NCBI RefSeq assembly: GCF_030679875.1
Contig: NZ_JAUXSP010000006.1
Location: 62,001-126,000, forward strand
Length of the DNA: 64,000 bases
Direction of reading: 5' to 3'
Origin: Phenylobacterium sp.
GTDB lineage: Bacteria > Pseudomonadota > Alphaproteobacteria > Caulobacterales > Caulobacteraceae
Shown here: one piece after another, positions 18,797 through 26,660 of the stretch
Numbering within the stretch: position 1 is the stretch's first letter
Layout: every line of letters begins with the position of its first letter
Made by a program: the position numbers and the translations under genes
The notes under the pieces: generated by a model
Seen by the model: only the letters and a program-made list of their open reading frames with translations
Told to the model about the DNA's origin: nothing
Database searches by the model: none

Positions 18797-19308
18797 AGGG
18801 TCACCAGCTCCTCGCGGGTCATGAAGGCGGCGGATGGCCCATAGGCGGCCGCCTTGGCCGCCAGCGCCGGTGCGACAGCTTTCGGCGCGCGCCAGCCGTG
18901 CCGCGACCAGAAGGGGGCGGCGCCCTCTACGGCGATCAGTTCGGCGCGCGACAGGCCCAAGGCGTGTGCTGCGTCTCGGCCAGCGACCAGCAGGGTGCGG
19001 GCCAGGCCCAGGCCGCGGGCGCCCTCGGCCACCGAAAGGTCATGCACATACCAGCACTCAGCGGGCGTTCCGGGCGCCAGCAGGGCGTCCACCGGCGGCG
19101 GGTCGCCAGCGGCCCAGGGATGGCTGACCAGGTAGCCTACCAGGGCTGCGTCCCGCCAGGCGGTCAGGTTCAGGCTTGGCGCCAGGGCCATCCGGCTGAG
19201 AAAGGCGGCCGCGGAATCGTGCAGGGCCGGGGGATAGCCCCTGGCCTGGAGCGCCAGGACGTCGGCCAGGTCCTGCGGCGCCATGGGGCGCAGGACGAGG
19301 TCTGCCAT
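18793..19308 (-). CDS. GNAT-family N-acetyltransferase
   Basis: The protein has 171 residues with a GNAT fold. The acetyl-CoA binding motif A reads VHDLSVAEGARGLGLARTLL, close to the family pattern V-x-x-x-x-R/Q-G-x-G/A. LSRAELIAVEGAAPFWSRHGW is motif B. The acceptor is unknown. Its ATG overlaps the stop of the upstream retropepsin-like gene (TGATG), so the two are co-translated. Assignment to the superfamily is firm; specificity cannot be given. Confidence 0.85.
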   Translation of the reverse strand: MADLVLRPMAPQDLADVLALQARGYPPALHDSAAAFLSRMALAPSLNLTAWRDAALVGYLVSHPWAAGDPPPVDALLAPGTPAECWYVHDLSVAEGARGLGLARTLLVAGRDAAHALGLSRAELIAVEGAAPFWSRHGWRAPKAVAPALAAKAAAYGPSAAFMTREELVTL

Positions 19309-19817
19309 CAGGGCCGCAGGATCAGCGAGGTCCGGGTGGCCTCGAAGCGGGTCAGCCGACCGAGATAGCTCATGCCCAGCAGGGAGTTTTCCAGCCCCTT
19401 TTCGATGACCAGGGCGTCGACATTGGTCACCCGGGCGCCGGCCACGGAGACGGCCGCCAGTTGCACGACGGCGGCGCGCGTCTCGCCAGAGGCGGTCATC
19501 ACCTTTTGCCGGTAGTCGAGCTGGTCAGGGTCGAACCCCAGGCGCTGGGCGTCCTCCAGAGTCAGGGCCACCGCCGTGGCGCCGGTGTCCACCAGGAAGC
19601 GCACCCGGGCGCCGTTGACATCGCCCTCGGCCCAATAGTGACCATCACTGGCCTTGCTGATCGCCGTCGCGTGTCCCGCGGCCACCGGCGCCGGGCCCTC
19701 GCGCAGGGTGGCCACAAGGGCCGAGGCCCCCCGGGACGGATCAAGGGCGACGACCGCCTGGGCCGCCCCCACGGCGGAGACGGCGGCCACAAGGGTCATC
19801 AAAGCAAACTTGAACAT
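19308..19817 (-). CDS. Retropepsin-like aspartic protease (TIGR02281 type), exported
   Basis: This 169-residue protein has an N-terminal signal or anchor (MFKFALMTLVAAVSAVGAAQ) and a single retropepsin domain. The catalytic triplet is in FLVDTGATAVAL (Asp77-Thr78-Gly79), with a conserved downstream segment ENSLLGMSYLGRL. One DTG per chain means it must act as a homodimer, as retroviral proteases do. Members of this bacterial family are membrane-anchored and face the periplasm. Substrates are unknown. It precedes the GNAT gene in a two-gene unit. Confidence 0.85.
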   Translation of the reverse strand: MFKFALMTLVAAVSAVGAAQAVVALDPSRGASALVATLREGPAPVAAGHATAISKASDGHYWAEGDVNGARVRFLVDTGATAVALTLEDAQRLGFDPDQLDYRQKVMTASGETRAAVVQLAAVSVAGARVTNVDALVIEKGLENSLLGMSYLGRLTRFEATRTSLILRP

Positions 19818-19924
19818 GTCGACACCCGCCTCACCAAAGGCAAACGGCCGTTTCGGCCTTGTTGTGAGGCCACCCTAGGGCGTGCGGGTTTGCATCCGGT
19901 GAATCAGGCGAGGATCCGGCGGGC

Positions 19925-20134
19925 TCAGAACATGGCGAGCTTTTCCGGGGCGATCTGGCTGCGCCGGTCTGGCAGCTCGGCGATCACCGACTCGCGGGTT
20001 TCGGCGCTCAGCCGCCCCCATCCGGCGACCTCGGCCAGGGTCCGATAGCATCCCAGGCACAGGCCGCTGGTCCCGTCGATCACGCAGACCTTGATGCAGG
20101 GCGTCTTGATGGGGGGCGGAGGCTTATCGGTCAT
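19925..20134 (-). CDS. DUF1289 domain protein
   Basis: This 69-residue cytoplasmic protein carries the DUF1289 Cys pattern: PCIKVCVIDGTSGLCLGCYR (C-x3-C ... C-x2-C), then TLAEVAGWGRLSAETRESVI. The four Cys probably bind zinc or an Fe-S cluster. The biochemical role of the family is not established. It stands alone, 50-200 nt from its neighbours. Confidence 0.88.
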   Translation of the reverse strand: MTDKPPPPIKTPCIKVCVIDGTSGLCLGCYRTLAEVAGWGRLSAETRESVIAELPDRRSQIAPEKLAMF

Positions 20135-20222
20135 CAGCCCAGAATAGGGCCGAACCGGGCCTCCCGCCAGCCCAGGTCGGTCACCGGGCTGACCGAACGT
20201 TGTTCATGAAATCTATGTAATG

Positions 20223-20276
20223 AATGAACCTTACGGCACCGTAATATTGGTGTGAAATCATTTCCAAAGGTTCATT
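20223..20276. promoter_or_regulatory. Nested inverted repeats in an AT-rich promoter region
   Basis: An outer pair, AATGAACCTT (20223-20232) and AAGGTTCATT (20267-20276), are perfect 10-base complements. Just inside the left arm, TTACGGCACCGTAA (20231-20244) is a second perfect inverted repeat. The region is much richer in A/T than its surroundings and lies 58-110 nt before the small secreted protein at 20334. It looks like an operator or a structured 5' leader. No regulator can be named. Confidence 0.55.
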
Positions 20277-20333
20277 TGAGCTTAGGCGCAACATCTACCA
20301 GTGTGTGTCCATCGATTTCGAGGGAGAAACGCC

Positions 20334-20699
20334 ATGAAGTTCATCGCCATTATTTCTGCTGTCGCCGCCATCGCCGCCGCTGGTTCCGCCAGCGCGCTGG
20401 AAATCAAGGATATAGAGTATCTGCAGGCTGTCCGCTGCCATGCCCTGGCCGGGTCGTCCCTGATCCAGGCTGACACCAACGCCATCGACGCCCTGGTGCG
20501 CGACCAGCGCTATGGTCGCAGCCCCCATGTCCAGGAGCGGGCCAAGACCGAGCGCAGCCGGGCCGCCCGGCAGGCGCGGTCAGGGGATGAGGCCGTCCAG
20601 ACGTCTGTACGAAACGAGGTGGCCGGCGCCTGTCAGGTCTGGCTGGGCGGGGAAGAGAGCGTCAAAGCCGCCCGCGCCAACACCCCTTCGGCCGACTGA
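20334..20699 (+). CDS. Small exported protein of unknown function
   Basis: The 121-residue product has a clean signal peptide (MKFIAIISAVAAIAAAGSAS, cleavage near ASA-LE). The mature part has two Cys (RCHALAG and ACQVWLGG), which may form a disulfide in the periplasm. AGGGAGA lies 7 nt before the ATG. An AT-rich region with nested inverted repeats is upstream and a strong Rho-independent terminator follows, so it is a single-gene unit, probably well expressed. I do not recognise a family. Confidence 0.7.
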   Translation: MKFIAIISAVAAIAAAGSASALEIKDIEYLQAVRCHALAGSSLIQADTNAIDALVRDQRYGRSPHVQERAKTERSRAARQARSGDEAVQTSVRNEVAGACQVWLGGEESVKAARANTPSAD

Positions 20700-20726
20700 T
20701 CCACCATCGAGCCGCCGCCGCATTGC

Positions 20727-20761
20727 GGGCGCGCCTTCCTGGGCGCGCCCGTCAATTTTTT
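20727..20761 (+). terminator. Rho-independent terminator
   Basis: GGGCGCGCC (20727-20735) pairs perfectly with GGCGCGCCC (20742-20750), and a T-rich run (GTCAATTTTTT) follows at once. It lies 28 nt after the stop of the small exported protein. Confidence 0.85.
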
Positions 20762-20837
20762 AGGGCCACGGAGGGAACCGGGGCAAGGGACAGGCCTTAT
20801 TGCCGTGGTGAGCTTGGCCGTGCATGACCTATAGGCG

Positions 20838-22346
20838 ATGACTATTCTGACCCCAGGCGACACCTGCTGGCGGCGTGAGCCGGCGACGCGCGCGGCCTTT
20901 CTCGTCGACACCGAGGCCTATTTCAACGCCTTGGCCGAGATCCTCCCGAAGGCGCAGAAGTCGATCTATCTCCTGGGCTGGGGGTTCGACCCGCGGACCC
21001 GTCTGGCGCCCGACGGGGTCGATGGTCCCGATGATCCCGATGAGATCGGGCGCATTCTGGTCGAGCTCTCCCGCCGACGGCCGGAGCTGGATATCCGCCT
21101 GCTGATCTGGAAGTCGGCTCTGCCGATCAGCGCCAGCCAGAACTTCTTTCCGCACCGGGGCCGGCGCTGGTTCCGGGGCACGACGGTCCAGCTGCGGCTG
21201 GACGAGTCTGTCCCCCTGGGCGCCTGCCATCATCAGAAAGTGCTGATCGTCGATGACGCCGTGGCCATCTGCGGCGGCGGGGACATCTCCGTGGACCGCT
21301 GGGACACGGCTGGGCATCTGGATGATGACGAGCGGCGGATCATGCCCGACCAGGCGTATCACCCGCCCCGTCACGAAGTGATGATGATGGTGGACGGCGC
21401 GGCCGCCAGCGCGCTGGGGGATCTGTTCCGCGCGCGCTGGCGTCGCTCGGCCGACGAAGTCGTGCCAAAGGCGACGCCCTCAACGGTCGATCCGTGGCCG
21501 ACGCGGGTCCCGGCCCACATGCAGAATGTCCAGATCGGGATTTCCCGCACCGAGCCCGCTTGGAAACGCGAGGGGATGGTCGAGGAAATCCGCCGCCTCA
21601 CCCTGACCTCCATCCTTGAGGCCAAGGAGCTGATCTACCTGGAGAACCAGTACTTCACCTCGCCGATCTACGCCGAGGCCCTGGCCACCCGCCTGACCGA
21701 GCCGGACGGACCCGAGGTCGTGCTGATCTCCACGGGCTACAGCCCCAGCTGGTTTGATCAGCTGACCATGGACGAGGCGCGGAACAACATGCTCTGGCGA
21801 CTTCAGGCCGCCGACATTTTCGGGCGCCTGCACGCCTATTGGCCCGTCACCCGTTCGGGTCAGGAGGTGATTGTCCACTCCAAGGTCACGATCATTGACG
21901 ACCGCCTTGCGCGGGTCGGCTCGGCCAATCTGAACAACCGGTCGGGCGGCTTCGACACTGAATGTGAGATCGCCGTTGAGGCCCAGGACGACGACGATCG
22001 GCTGGCTATCGCCGCCTTGCGTGATCGTCTGGTCGGCCACTTCATCGGCTATACGGGTGACGCCGTGGCCAAGGCCCGTCTTGAACGCGGCGGACTGGGC
22101 GCGGCGATCTCCGTTCTCAACCAAGACCGACGCCTGCGTCCCCTGGGTCCGCGAAAGATGACCCATCTGGGCAAGGTGATCGCCGCCTTCCATATCGGCG
22201 ATCCCGCCGACGTGGCCGATTCCTGGCGAATTTTCAAAAGACGAGACCGGCTCTACGCCGCCTCTCGGCGTCTCAGCCAGACGATATCCGAAGGTCGGGC
22301 CCAGGCCCTTCAGTCCAGCTCGAAATCCATCACCAGCGGCAAGTGA
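20838..22346 (+). CDS. Phospholipase D / cardiolipin synthase-like protein
   Basis: This 502-residue PLD-superfamily enzyme has two HKD motifs: HQKVLIVDD (His132, Lys134, Asp139) and HSKVTIIDDRLARVGSANLN (His347, Lys349, Asp354). Both are needed for a phosphatidyl-His intermediate, so it should be active as a phospholipase D or phosphatidyl transferase. There are no N-terminal membrane helices, unlike classical Cls, so it is likely soluble or peripheral. The gene overlaps the convergent endonuclease-family gene by 37 nt. PLD and EEP genes are often neighbours, which hints at a shared lipid substrate. Confidence 0.87.
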   Translation: MTILTPGDTCWRREPATRAAFLVDTEAYFNALAEILPKAQKSIYLLGWGFDPRTRLAPDGVDGPDDPDEIGRILVELSRRRPELDIRLLIWKSALPISASQNFFPHRGRRWFRGTTVQLRLDESVPLGACHHQKVLIVDDAVAICGGGDISVDRWDTAGHLDDDERRIMPDQAYHPPRHEVMMMVDGAAASALGDLFRARWRRSADEVVPKATPSTVDPWPTRVPAHMQNVQIGISRTEPAWKREGMVEEIRRLTLTSILEAKELIYLENQYFTSPIYAEALATRLTEPDGPEVVLISTGYSPSWFDQLTMDEARNNMLWRLQAADIFGRLHAYWPVTRSGQEVIVHSKVTIIDDRLARVGSANLNNRSGGFDTECEIAVEAQDDDDRLAIAALRDRLVGHFIGYTGDAVAKARLERGGLGAAISVLNQDRRLRPLGPRKMTHLGKVIAAFHIGDPADVADSWRIFKRRDRLYAASRRLSQTISEGRAQALQSSSKSITSGK

Positions 22347-23041
22347 TCTGACGCAATCCGGGTCAGCGGGTCATAGGGGGCGAAAACATCGAGAACCCGG
22401 ACCTCGTCGCTGACGAACAGGTGGTCGATCCGCAGGACCGGCAGGACTGAGGGAAAGGTCGCCGAGGGGGATTTCTTCTGGGCATGGCGGCGGGCCGGCC
22501 GCAGCTTTTCACTCAGGATCCTGTAGACCTGGGAGGCCGAGGTGACGTTGAAGTCACCGAGCAGGATGGTCGGGCCTTTGCTGTCCGGGTGACCCAACCA
22601 CTGGGGGCCCGCCAGGGCGGCGGCCTGGTTCTGCTGCTCACGGGGCACCAGTCCCAGATGGGTGTTGAAGATCTGCAGGTCCCGCCCTTCCAGGTCGACC
22701 GAGACCCAGAGCGCGCCCCGCGGCTCCAGCTGAGAAACCCGCTCATGGCCGGGGAGGGCGGCCGATTTGATCTTGCGCTCCGGGTGGCGGGTCAGAATGG
22801 CGTCGCCGTAAAGTTCCTCCTCCACCTTCATGGCCGGGTGGAAATGGAAGGCCATTTCCAGGCGCTGAGCGATCTCGTGCGCCTGGTCGACGCCATTGGT
22901 GCGCATCCGGCCGACATCCAGCTCCTGGAGGGCCACGATGTCGGGCTCCAGGGCGGCGATAACGTCGGCGACGCGAGAGACGTCCAGCCGACGGTCGGTC
23001 CCGACGCAACGATGAACATTGTAGGTGAGGATACGGGGCAT
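22310..23041 (-). CDS. Endonuclease/exonuclease/phosphatase (EEP) family hydrolase
   Basis: This 243-residue Mg-dependent phosphodiesterase fold has the usual motifs: LTYNVHRCVG near the N-terminus, VALQELDVGRMR (metal-binding Glu), IFNTHLGL, LLGDFNVTSAS and SDHLPLVMDF (catalytic His at the end). The family includes nucleases, sphingomyelinases and lipid phosphatases. With no signal peptide it is cytoplasmic. Location next to a PLD-type enzyme favours a phospholipid or phosphodiester substrate over DNA, but this is inference. Confidence 0.87.
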   Translation of the reverse strand: MPRILTYNVHRCVGTDRRLDVSRVADVIAALEPDIVALQELDVGRMRTNGVDQAHEIAQRLEMAFHFHPAMKVEEELYGDAILTRHPERKIKSAALPGHERVSQLEPRGALWVSVDLEGRDLQIFNTHLGLVPREQQNQAAALAGPQWLGHPDSKGPTILLGDFNVTSASQVYRILSEKLRPARRHAQKKSPSATFPSVLPVLRIDHLFVSDEVRVLDVFAPYDPLTRIASDHLPLVMDFELD

Positions 23042-23115
23042 TGGCCGCGTGTTCTGCGCGCCTGTGGCCGGTCAGGCAAGGCCGGGACGCCGTCGAAAAG
23101 CGATGTTAGTTACGT

Positions 23116-23129
23116 TGACGTTAGCGTCA
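23116..23129. promoter_or_regulatory. Palindromic operator candidate before the acyl-CoA dehydrogenase genes
   Basis: TGACGTTAGCGTCA is an inverted repeat (TGACG-N4-CGTCA) in the AT-richer stretch GTTAGTTACGTTGACG TTAG. It lies ~90 nt before the acyl-CoA dehydrogenase ATG and ~75 nt from the divergent EEP gene start. Regulators of fatty-acid and branched-chain amino-acid catabolism (LiuR- or FadR-like) bind similar palindromes, but which one acts here is unknown. Confidence 0.45.
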
Positions 23130-23217
23130 TCTTTTCTCTCGCCCCCGGTGCGCCTATTGTTCGGCTCCGAGCGTCGGCGACAGTCTCACCGACCCAGGAG
23201 CAGCCAGGGAGCGCCCC

Positions 23218-24420
23218 ATGAATCTTGATTTCTCCGCCGAGGACGTCGCCTTCCGCGAGGAAGTGCGGACCTTCATCGCCGAGAACTATCCCAAGGACCT
23301 GCGCGCCAAGCAGGACAGCGGCGAGCCGCTGGGCAAGGACGACTATCTGGCCTGGCACAAGGTGCTGGCCAAGAAGGGCTGGGTCGCGCCCTCCTGGCCG
23401 AAGGAGTTCGGCGGGACCGACTGGACGCCGACTCAGAAATATATCTGGTCTGAAGAACAGGCCCGGGCCGACACCATCGCGGTGCTGCCCTTCGGCGTCA
23501 GCATGCTGGCACCGGTGATCTACACCTTCGGCACCGAGGAGCAGAAGAAAGAGTTCCTGCCCGGCATCTACAACGGCGAAGTCTGGTGGTGCCAGGGCTA
23601 CTCAGAGCCGGGGGCCGGGTCTGATCTGGCCTCGCTCAAGACCAAGGCTGAGCGGATGACCGGCGACGATGGCAAGGAATACTACATCGTCAATGGCCAG
23701 AAGACCTGGACGACCCTGGGTCAGTTCGCCGACTGGGGCTTCTTCCTGGTGAAGACCGATCCGGACGTGAAGCCGCAGGCGGGCATCAGCTTCCTGCTGA
23801 TCGACATGAAGAGCCCCGGCATCGAGGTCCGCCCGATCATCACCCTGGAGGGCGGCCATGAGGTCAATGACGTCTTCCTCGATAATGTGAAGGTGCCGGT
23901 GGAGAACCGGATCTTCCACGAGAACCAGGGCTGGACCTGCGCCAAGGCCCTGCTGGCCCATGAGCGTTCAGGCATCGCCGGGGTCGCGCGTTCCAAGCGC
24001 GGCCTGGAGCGTCTGCGGGAGATGGCGACCACGGAGATGAGCGACCTGGGTGGTCCGCTGCTGTCGGACACCTTCTTCAAGCGCAAGGTCGCCGAACTGG
24101 AGATCGACCTGACGGCGCTGGAGTTCACCGAGCTTCGCACCCTGGCCGGAGAATCCAGCGGTAAGGGGCCTGGCCCGGAATCCTCGATCCTCAAGATCAA
24201 GGGCACGGAGATTCAGCAGCGCCTGCAAGAACTCGCCCTGGAGGCCGCCGGCCACTACGGCGCGCCCTTCCTGAGGGATCTGGGCCACAACGCCAATATC
24301 GGCCCCAGCTATGCCGACGGCGTGGCCGGAGATTATTTCAACGGCCGCAAGACCTCGATCTATGGCGGCTCCAACGAAATCCAGCGCAACATCATCGCCA
24401 AGATGGTTCTCGGTCTGTGA
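23218..24420 (+). CDS. Acyl-CoA dehydrogenase, catalytic-type subunit
   Basis: This is a 400-residue acyl-CoA dehydrogenase. The FAD/substrate segment WWCQGYSEPGAGSDLASLKT is intact, and the likely catalytic base is Glu387 in YGGSNEIQRNII. It oxidises an acyl-CoA to the 2-enoyl-CoA, giving electrons to ETF. AGGGAGCGCC precedes the ATG. The next gene encodes a second dehydrogenase-like chain lacking both these motifs, so the pair probably forms a mixed oligomer, as in pimeloyl-CoA or steroid side-chain dehydrogenases. Likely substrates are dicarboxylic, cyclic or steroid acyl-CoAs, not simple fatty acids (inference). Confidence 0.9.
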   Translation: MNLDFSAEDVAFREEVRTFIAENYPKDLRAKQDSGEPLGKDDYLAWHKVLAKKGWVAPSWPKEFGGTDWTPTQKYIWSEEQARADTIAVLPFGVSMLAPVIYTFGTEEQKKEFLPGIYNGEVWWCQGYSEPGAGSDLASLKTKAERMTGDDGKEYYIVNGQKTWTTLGQFADWGFFLVKTDPDVKPQAGISFLLIDMKSPGIEVRPIITLEGGHEVNDVFLDNVKVPVENRIFHENQGWTCAKALLAHERSGIAGVARSKRGLERLREMATTEMSDLGGPLLSDTFFKRKVAELEIDLTALEFTELRTLAGESSGKGPGPESSILKIKGTEIQQRLQELALEAAGHYGAPFLRDLGHNANIGPSYADGVAGDYFNGRKTSIYGGSNEIQRNIIAKMVLGL

Positions 24421-24432
24421 CGCCCGAAGACA

Positions 24433-24455
24433 CCCCTCCCTCTGGCGGGGAGGGG
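24433..24455 (+). other. Hairpin between the two dehydrogenase genes
   Basis: CCCCTCCC (24433-24440) pairs perfectly with GGGAGGGG (24448-24455), loop 7 nt, 13 nt after the first stop codon. There is no T-tract. It may moderate transcription or protect the upstream mRNA, setting a ratio between the two subunits. Confidence 0.4.
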
Positions 24456-24527
24456 GCGCTCTTCTCTGCCCCATATCCAAGTTTCCAAGCCTGCCGCCGC
24501 GCGGACAGGTTCTGAAGAGGACCACCC

Positions 24528-25673
24528 ATGGACTTCAGCTTCACAGACGAACAGTCGATGCTCCGCGACACGGTCGCGAGCTATCTGGCTGACAACTACG
24601 CCTTCGACGCCCGTCGTACCGCGATCAAGAGCGAGGCCGGCTGGCGCCCTGAGGTCTGGAAGGCCTTCGCCGAGGAACTCGGCATTCTCGGCGCGCCCTT
24701 TTCCGAGGAACTGGGCGGTCTGGGCGGCGGCCCGGTCGACAACATGGTCGTCATGGAGGAGTTCGGCAAAGCCCTGGTCGTCGAGCCCTATATGGGCACG
24801 GTGGTGATCGGCGGCGGCTTCCTCAAGCATTCCGGCCACGCCGGGGCCCCCGACCTGATCGAAAAGATCATCGCCGGCGACGCCATCTTCGCCTTCGCCT
24901 ATGCCGAGCCCCAGGCCCGCTACACCTGGCAGGACCTGAAGACCACGGCGACCAAGGATGGCACGGGCTATCTGATCAACGGCCAGAAGGCGGTTGTCGT
25001 CGGCGCGCCTTGGGCCACCCATCTGATCGTCACCGCCCGCACTGGCGGCGGCCAGCGCGACGCCCAAGGGGTCTCGGTGTTTCTGGTGGACAAGTCCGCC
25101 CCGGGCGTCACCACCCGCGACTATCCCACCGTGGACGGTCAGCGCGCCTCGGAGGTCACCTTCGAAAATGTCTCCGTCGGCGTTGACGCCCTGATCGGCG
25201 CCGAAGGTCACGGCCTGCCGCTCGTCGAAAAGGTCATGGACGAGGCGATCGCCGCCACCTGCGCCGAGGCCTGCGGCGTCCTGCGCAGGCTGCAGGAAGG
25301 GACGGTGGAGTACACCCGCACGCGCAAGCAGTTCGGGGTTCCGATCTCGTCCTTCCAGGTGCTGCAGCATCGGATGGTCGATATGTTCATCCAGCTCGAG
25401 CAGTCGATCTCGATGACCTACATGGCCACGATCCGGCTGTCGGATGAGGCCCACGAGCGCGCCCAGGCGATCTCGGCGGCCAAGGTCCAGATCGGCAAGG
25501 CCTGCCGTTTCGTCGGCCAGAACGCCGTCCAGTTGCATGGGGGCATGGCGATCACCGACGAAATGGCCATTGGCCACTACTTCAAGCGCGCCACCATGAT
25601 CGAGGGGGTCTTTGGCTCCACCGACCATCACCTGGCCCGCTATGAGGCCCTGTCCTTCGGCAAGGCGGCCTGA
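24528..25673 (+). CDS. Acyl-CoA dehydrogenase-like partner subunit lacking catalytic motifs
   Basis: This 381-residue protein has the acyl-CoA dehydrogenase fold (MDFSFTDEQSMLRDTVASYL; RKQFGVPISSFQVLQHRMVD; CRFVGQNAVQLHGGMAITDE), but the FAD-site SEPGAGSD is replaced by AEPQARYTW. The C-terminal x-G-T/S-x-E-I carries Asp366 in GSTDHH instead of Glu. This pattern is seen in the second chain of heteromeric acyl-CoA dehydrogenases (small subunit of pimeloyl-CoA dehydrogenase, ChsE-type). It probably has a structural or substrate-pocket role with the upstream subunit. Confidence 0.85.
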   Translation: MDFSFTDEQSMLRDTVASYLADNYAFDARRTAIKSEAGWRPEVWKAFAEELGILGAPFSEELGGLGGGPVDNMVVMEEFGKALVVEPYMGTVVIGGGFLKHSGHAGAPDLIEKIIAGDAIFAFAYAEPQARYTWQDLKTTATKDGTGYLINGQKAVVVGAPWATHLIVTARTGGGQRDAQGVSVFLVDKSAPGVTTRDYPTVDGQRASEVTFENVSVGVDALIGAEGHGLPLVEKVMDEAIAATCAEACGVLRRLQEGTVEYTRTRKQFGVPISSFQVLQHRMVDMFIQLEQSISMTYMATIRLSDEAHERAQAISAAKVQIGKACRFVGQNAVQLHGGMAITDEMAIGHYFKRATMIEGVFGSTDHHLARYEALSFGKAA

Positions 25674-25685
25674 GGTTGAACGGCC

Positions 25686-25718
25686 GCGCGCCGCCCGGTT
25701 CGCCCCCGGGCGGCGCGC
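25686..25718 (+). other. Strong GC hairpin after the dehydrogenase pair
   Basis: GCGCGCCGCCCGG (25686-25698) and CCGGGCGGCGCGC (25706-25718) are perfect 13-base complements with a 7-nt loop, 12 nt after the stop codon. No T-run follows. It likely ends or stabilises the dehydrogenase transcript. Confidence 0.5.
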
Positions 25719-25762
25719 ATTCGCCTTGCCTTGCGCCTGCGAAGCGCGCTTAAGGCCACCGC

Positions 25763-26656
25763 ATGGCCCTGCGCGACTTCGCCCTGATCGTCCTCGTCTG
25801 TCTGATCTGGGCGACCAACAACATCATCTCGAAATATGTGGTGGCCGATCTGGCTGTGCCGCCGCTGTTCTACGCCGCCGTGCGCTTCGCCCTTGTGGCG
25901 CTGATCACCCTGCCCTGGCTGCTGCCCATGCCGCGCCCCCGCTGGAGGCTGCTGGTGGTGGCCCTGCTGATGGGCGGCGGCAACTTCGCCCTGCTGTTCA
26001 TCGGCCTGCAGACCGCCACCGCCTCGGCTGCGGCTGTGGTCATCCAGCTCGGCGTGCCGATCACCACCGTTCTGTCGATGGTCATGCTGGGGGAGCAGGT
26101 GCGCTGGCGCCGGGGCATCGGCATTTCGCTGACCCTGGCCGGCGCCCTTCTGGTCATGTGGGATCCCGGCGGCTTCGTGGTTTCCACCGGCCTGCTGTTT
26201 GTGGTCGCAGCCGCCTTCCTGGGGTCGCTTGGCGCGGTGATGATGAAGCAGATGGGCGGGGTTCGGCCTCTCCAGTTTCAGGCCTGGGTTGGCTTCGCCT
26301 CCTTCTGGCCCCTGGCGGTGTTGTCCCTGTGGCTGGAGCCTGGCCAGGTCGCCGCGGGCCTCGCCGCTGGCTGGCCGTTCCTGGTGGCGGTGGTGTTTTC
26401 GGCCGTGGTGGTCTCGGTGGCCGCCCACACCGCCTATTACGGCCTCATCCAGCGCTACGAGGCCAATCTGATCTCGCCGCTGACCCTGATGACGCCCCTC
26501 GCCACCATCGCGCTCGGGGTGGCGATCATGAGCGACCCCTTTGGCCCGCGCATGGCGATCGGTACGGCTGTGGCCCTGGCGGGGGTGCTGATCATCGCCC
26601 TGCGACCCAATCAGGTCGCCCCCCTCTTGCTCGCTTGGCGAAATCGCGCCGAATAG
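25763..26656 (+). CDS. EamA-family (DMT) membrane transporter
   Basis: The protein has 297 residues and ten predicted helices made of two EamA repeats (e.g. LIVLVCLIWATNNIISKYVV and GLLFVVAAAFLGSLGAVMMK). This family exports small metabolites such as amino acids or drugs; the substrate is not evident. The next gene, an amidase, begins 4 nt after the stop, so the two share an mRNA. Coupling with peptidoglycan amidase could hint at muropeptide or amino-acid traffic, but this is speculative. Confidence 0.88.
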   Translation: MALRDFALIVLVCLIWATNNIISKYVVADLAVPPLFYAAVRFALVALITLPWLLPMPRPRWRLLVVALLMGGGNFALLFIGLQTATASAAAVVIQLGVPITTVLSMVMLGEQVRWRRGIGISLTLAGALLVMWDPGGFVVSTGLLFVVAAAFLGSLGAVMMKQMGGVRPLQFQAWVGFASFWPLAVLSLWLEPGQVAAGLAAGWPFLVAVVFSAVVVSVAAHTAYYGLIQRYEANLISPLTLMTPLATIALGVAIMSDPFGPRMAIGTAVALAGVLIIALRPNQVAPLLLAWRNRAE

Positions 26657-26660
26657 GGTC

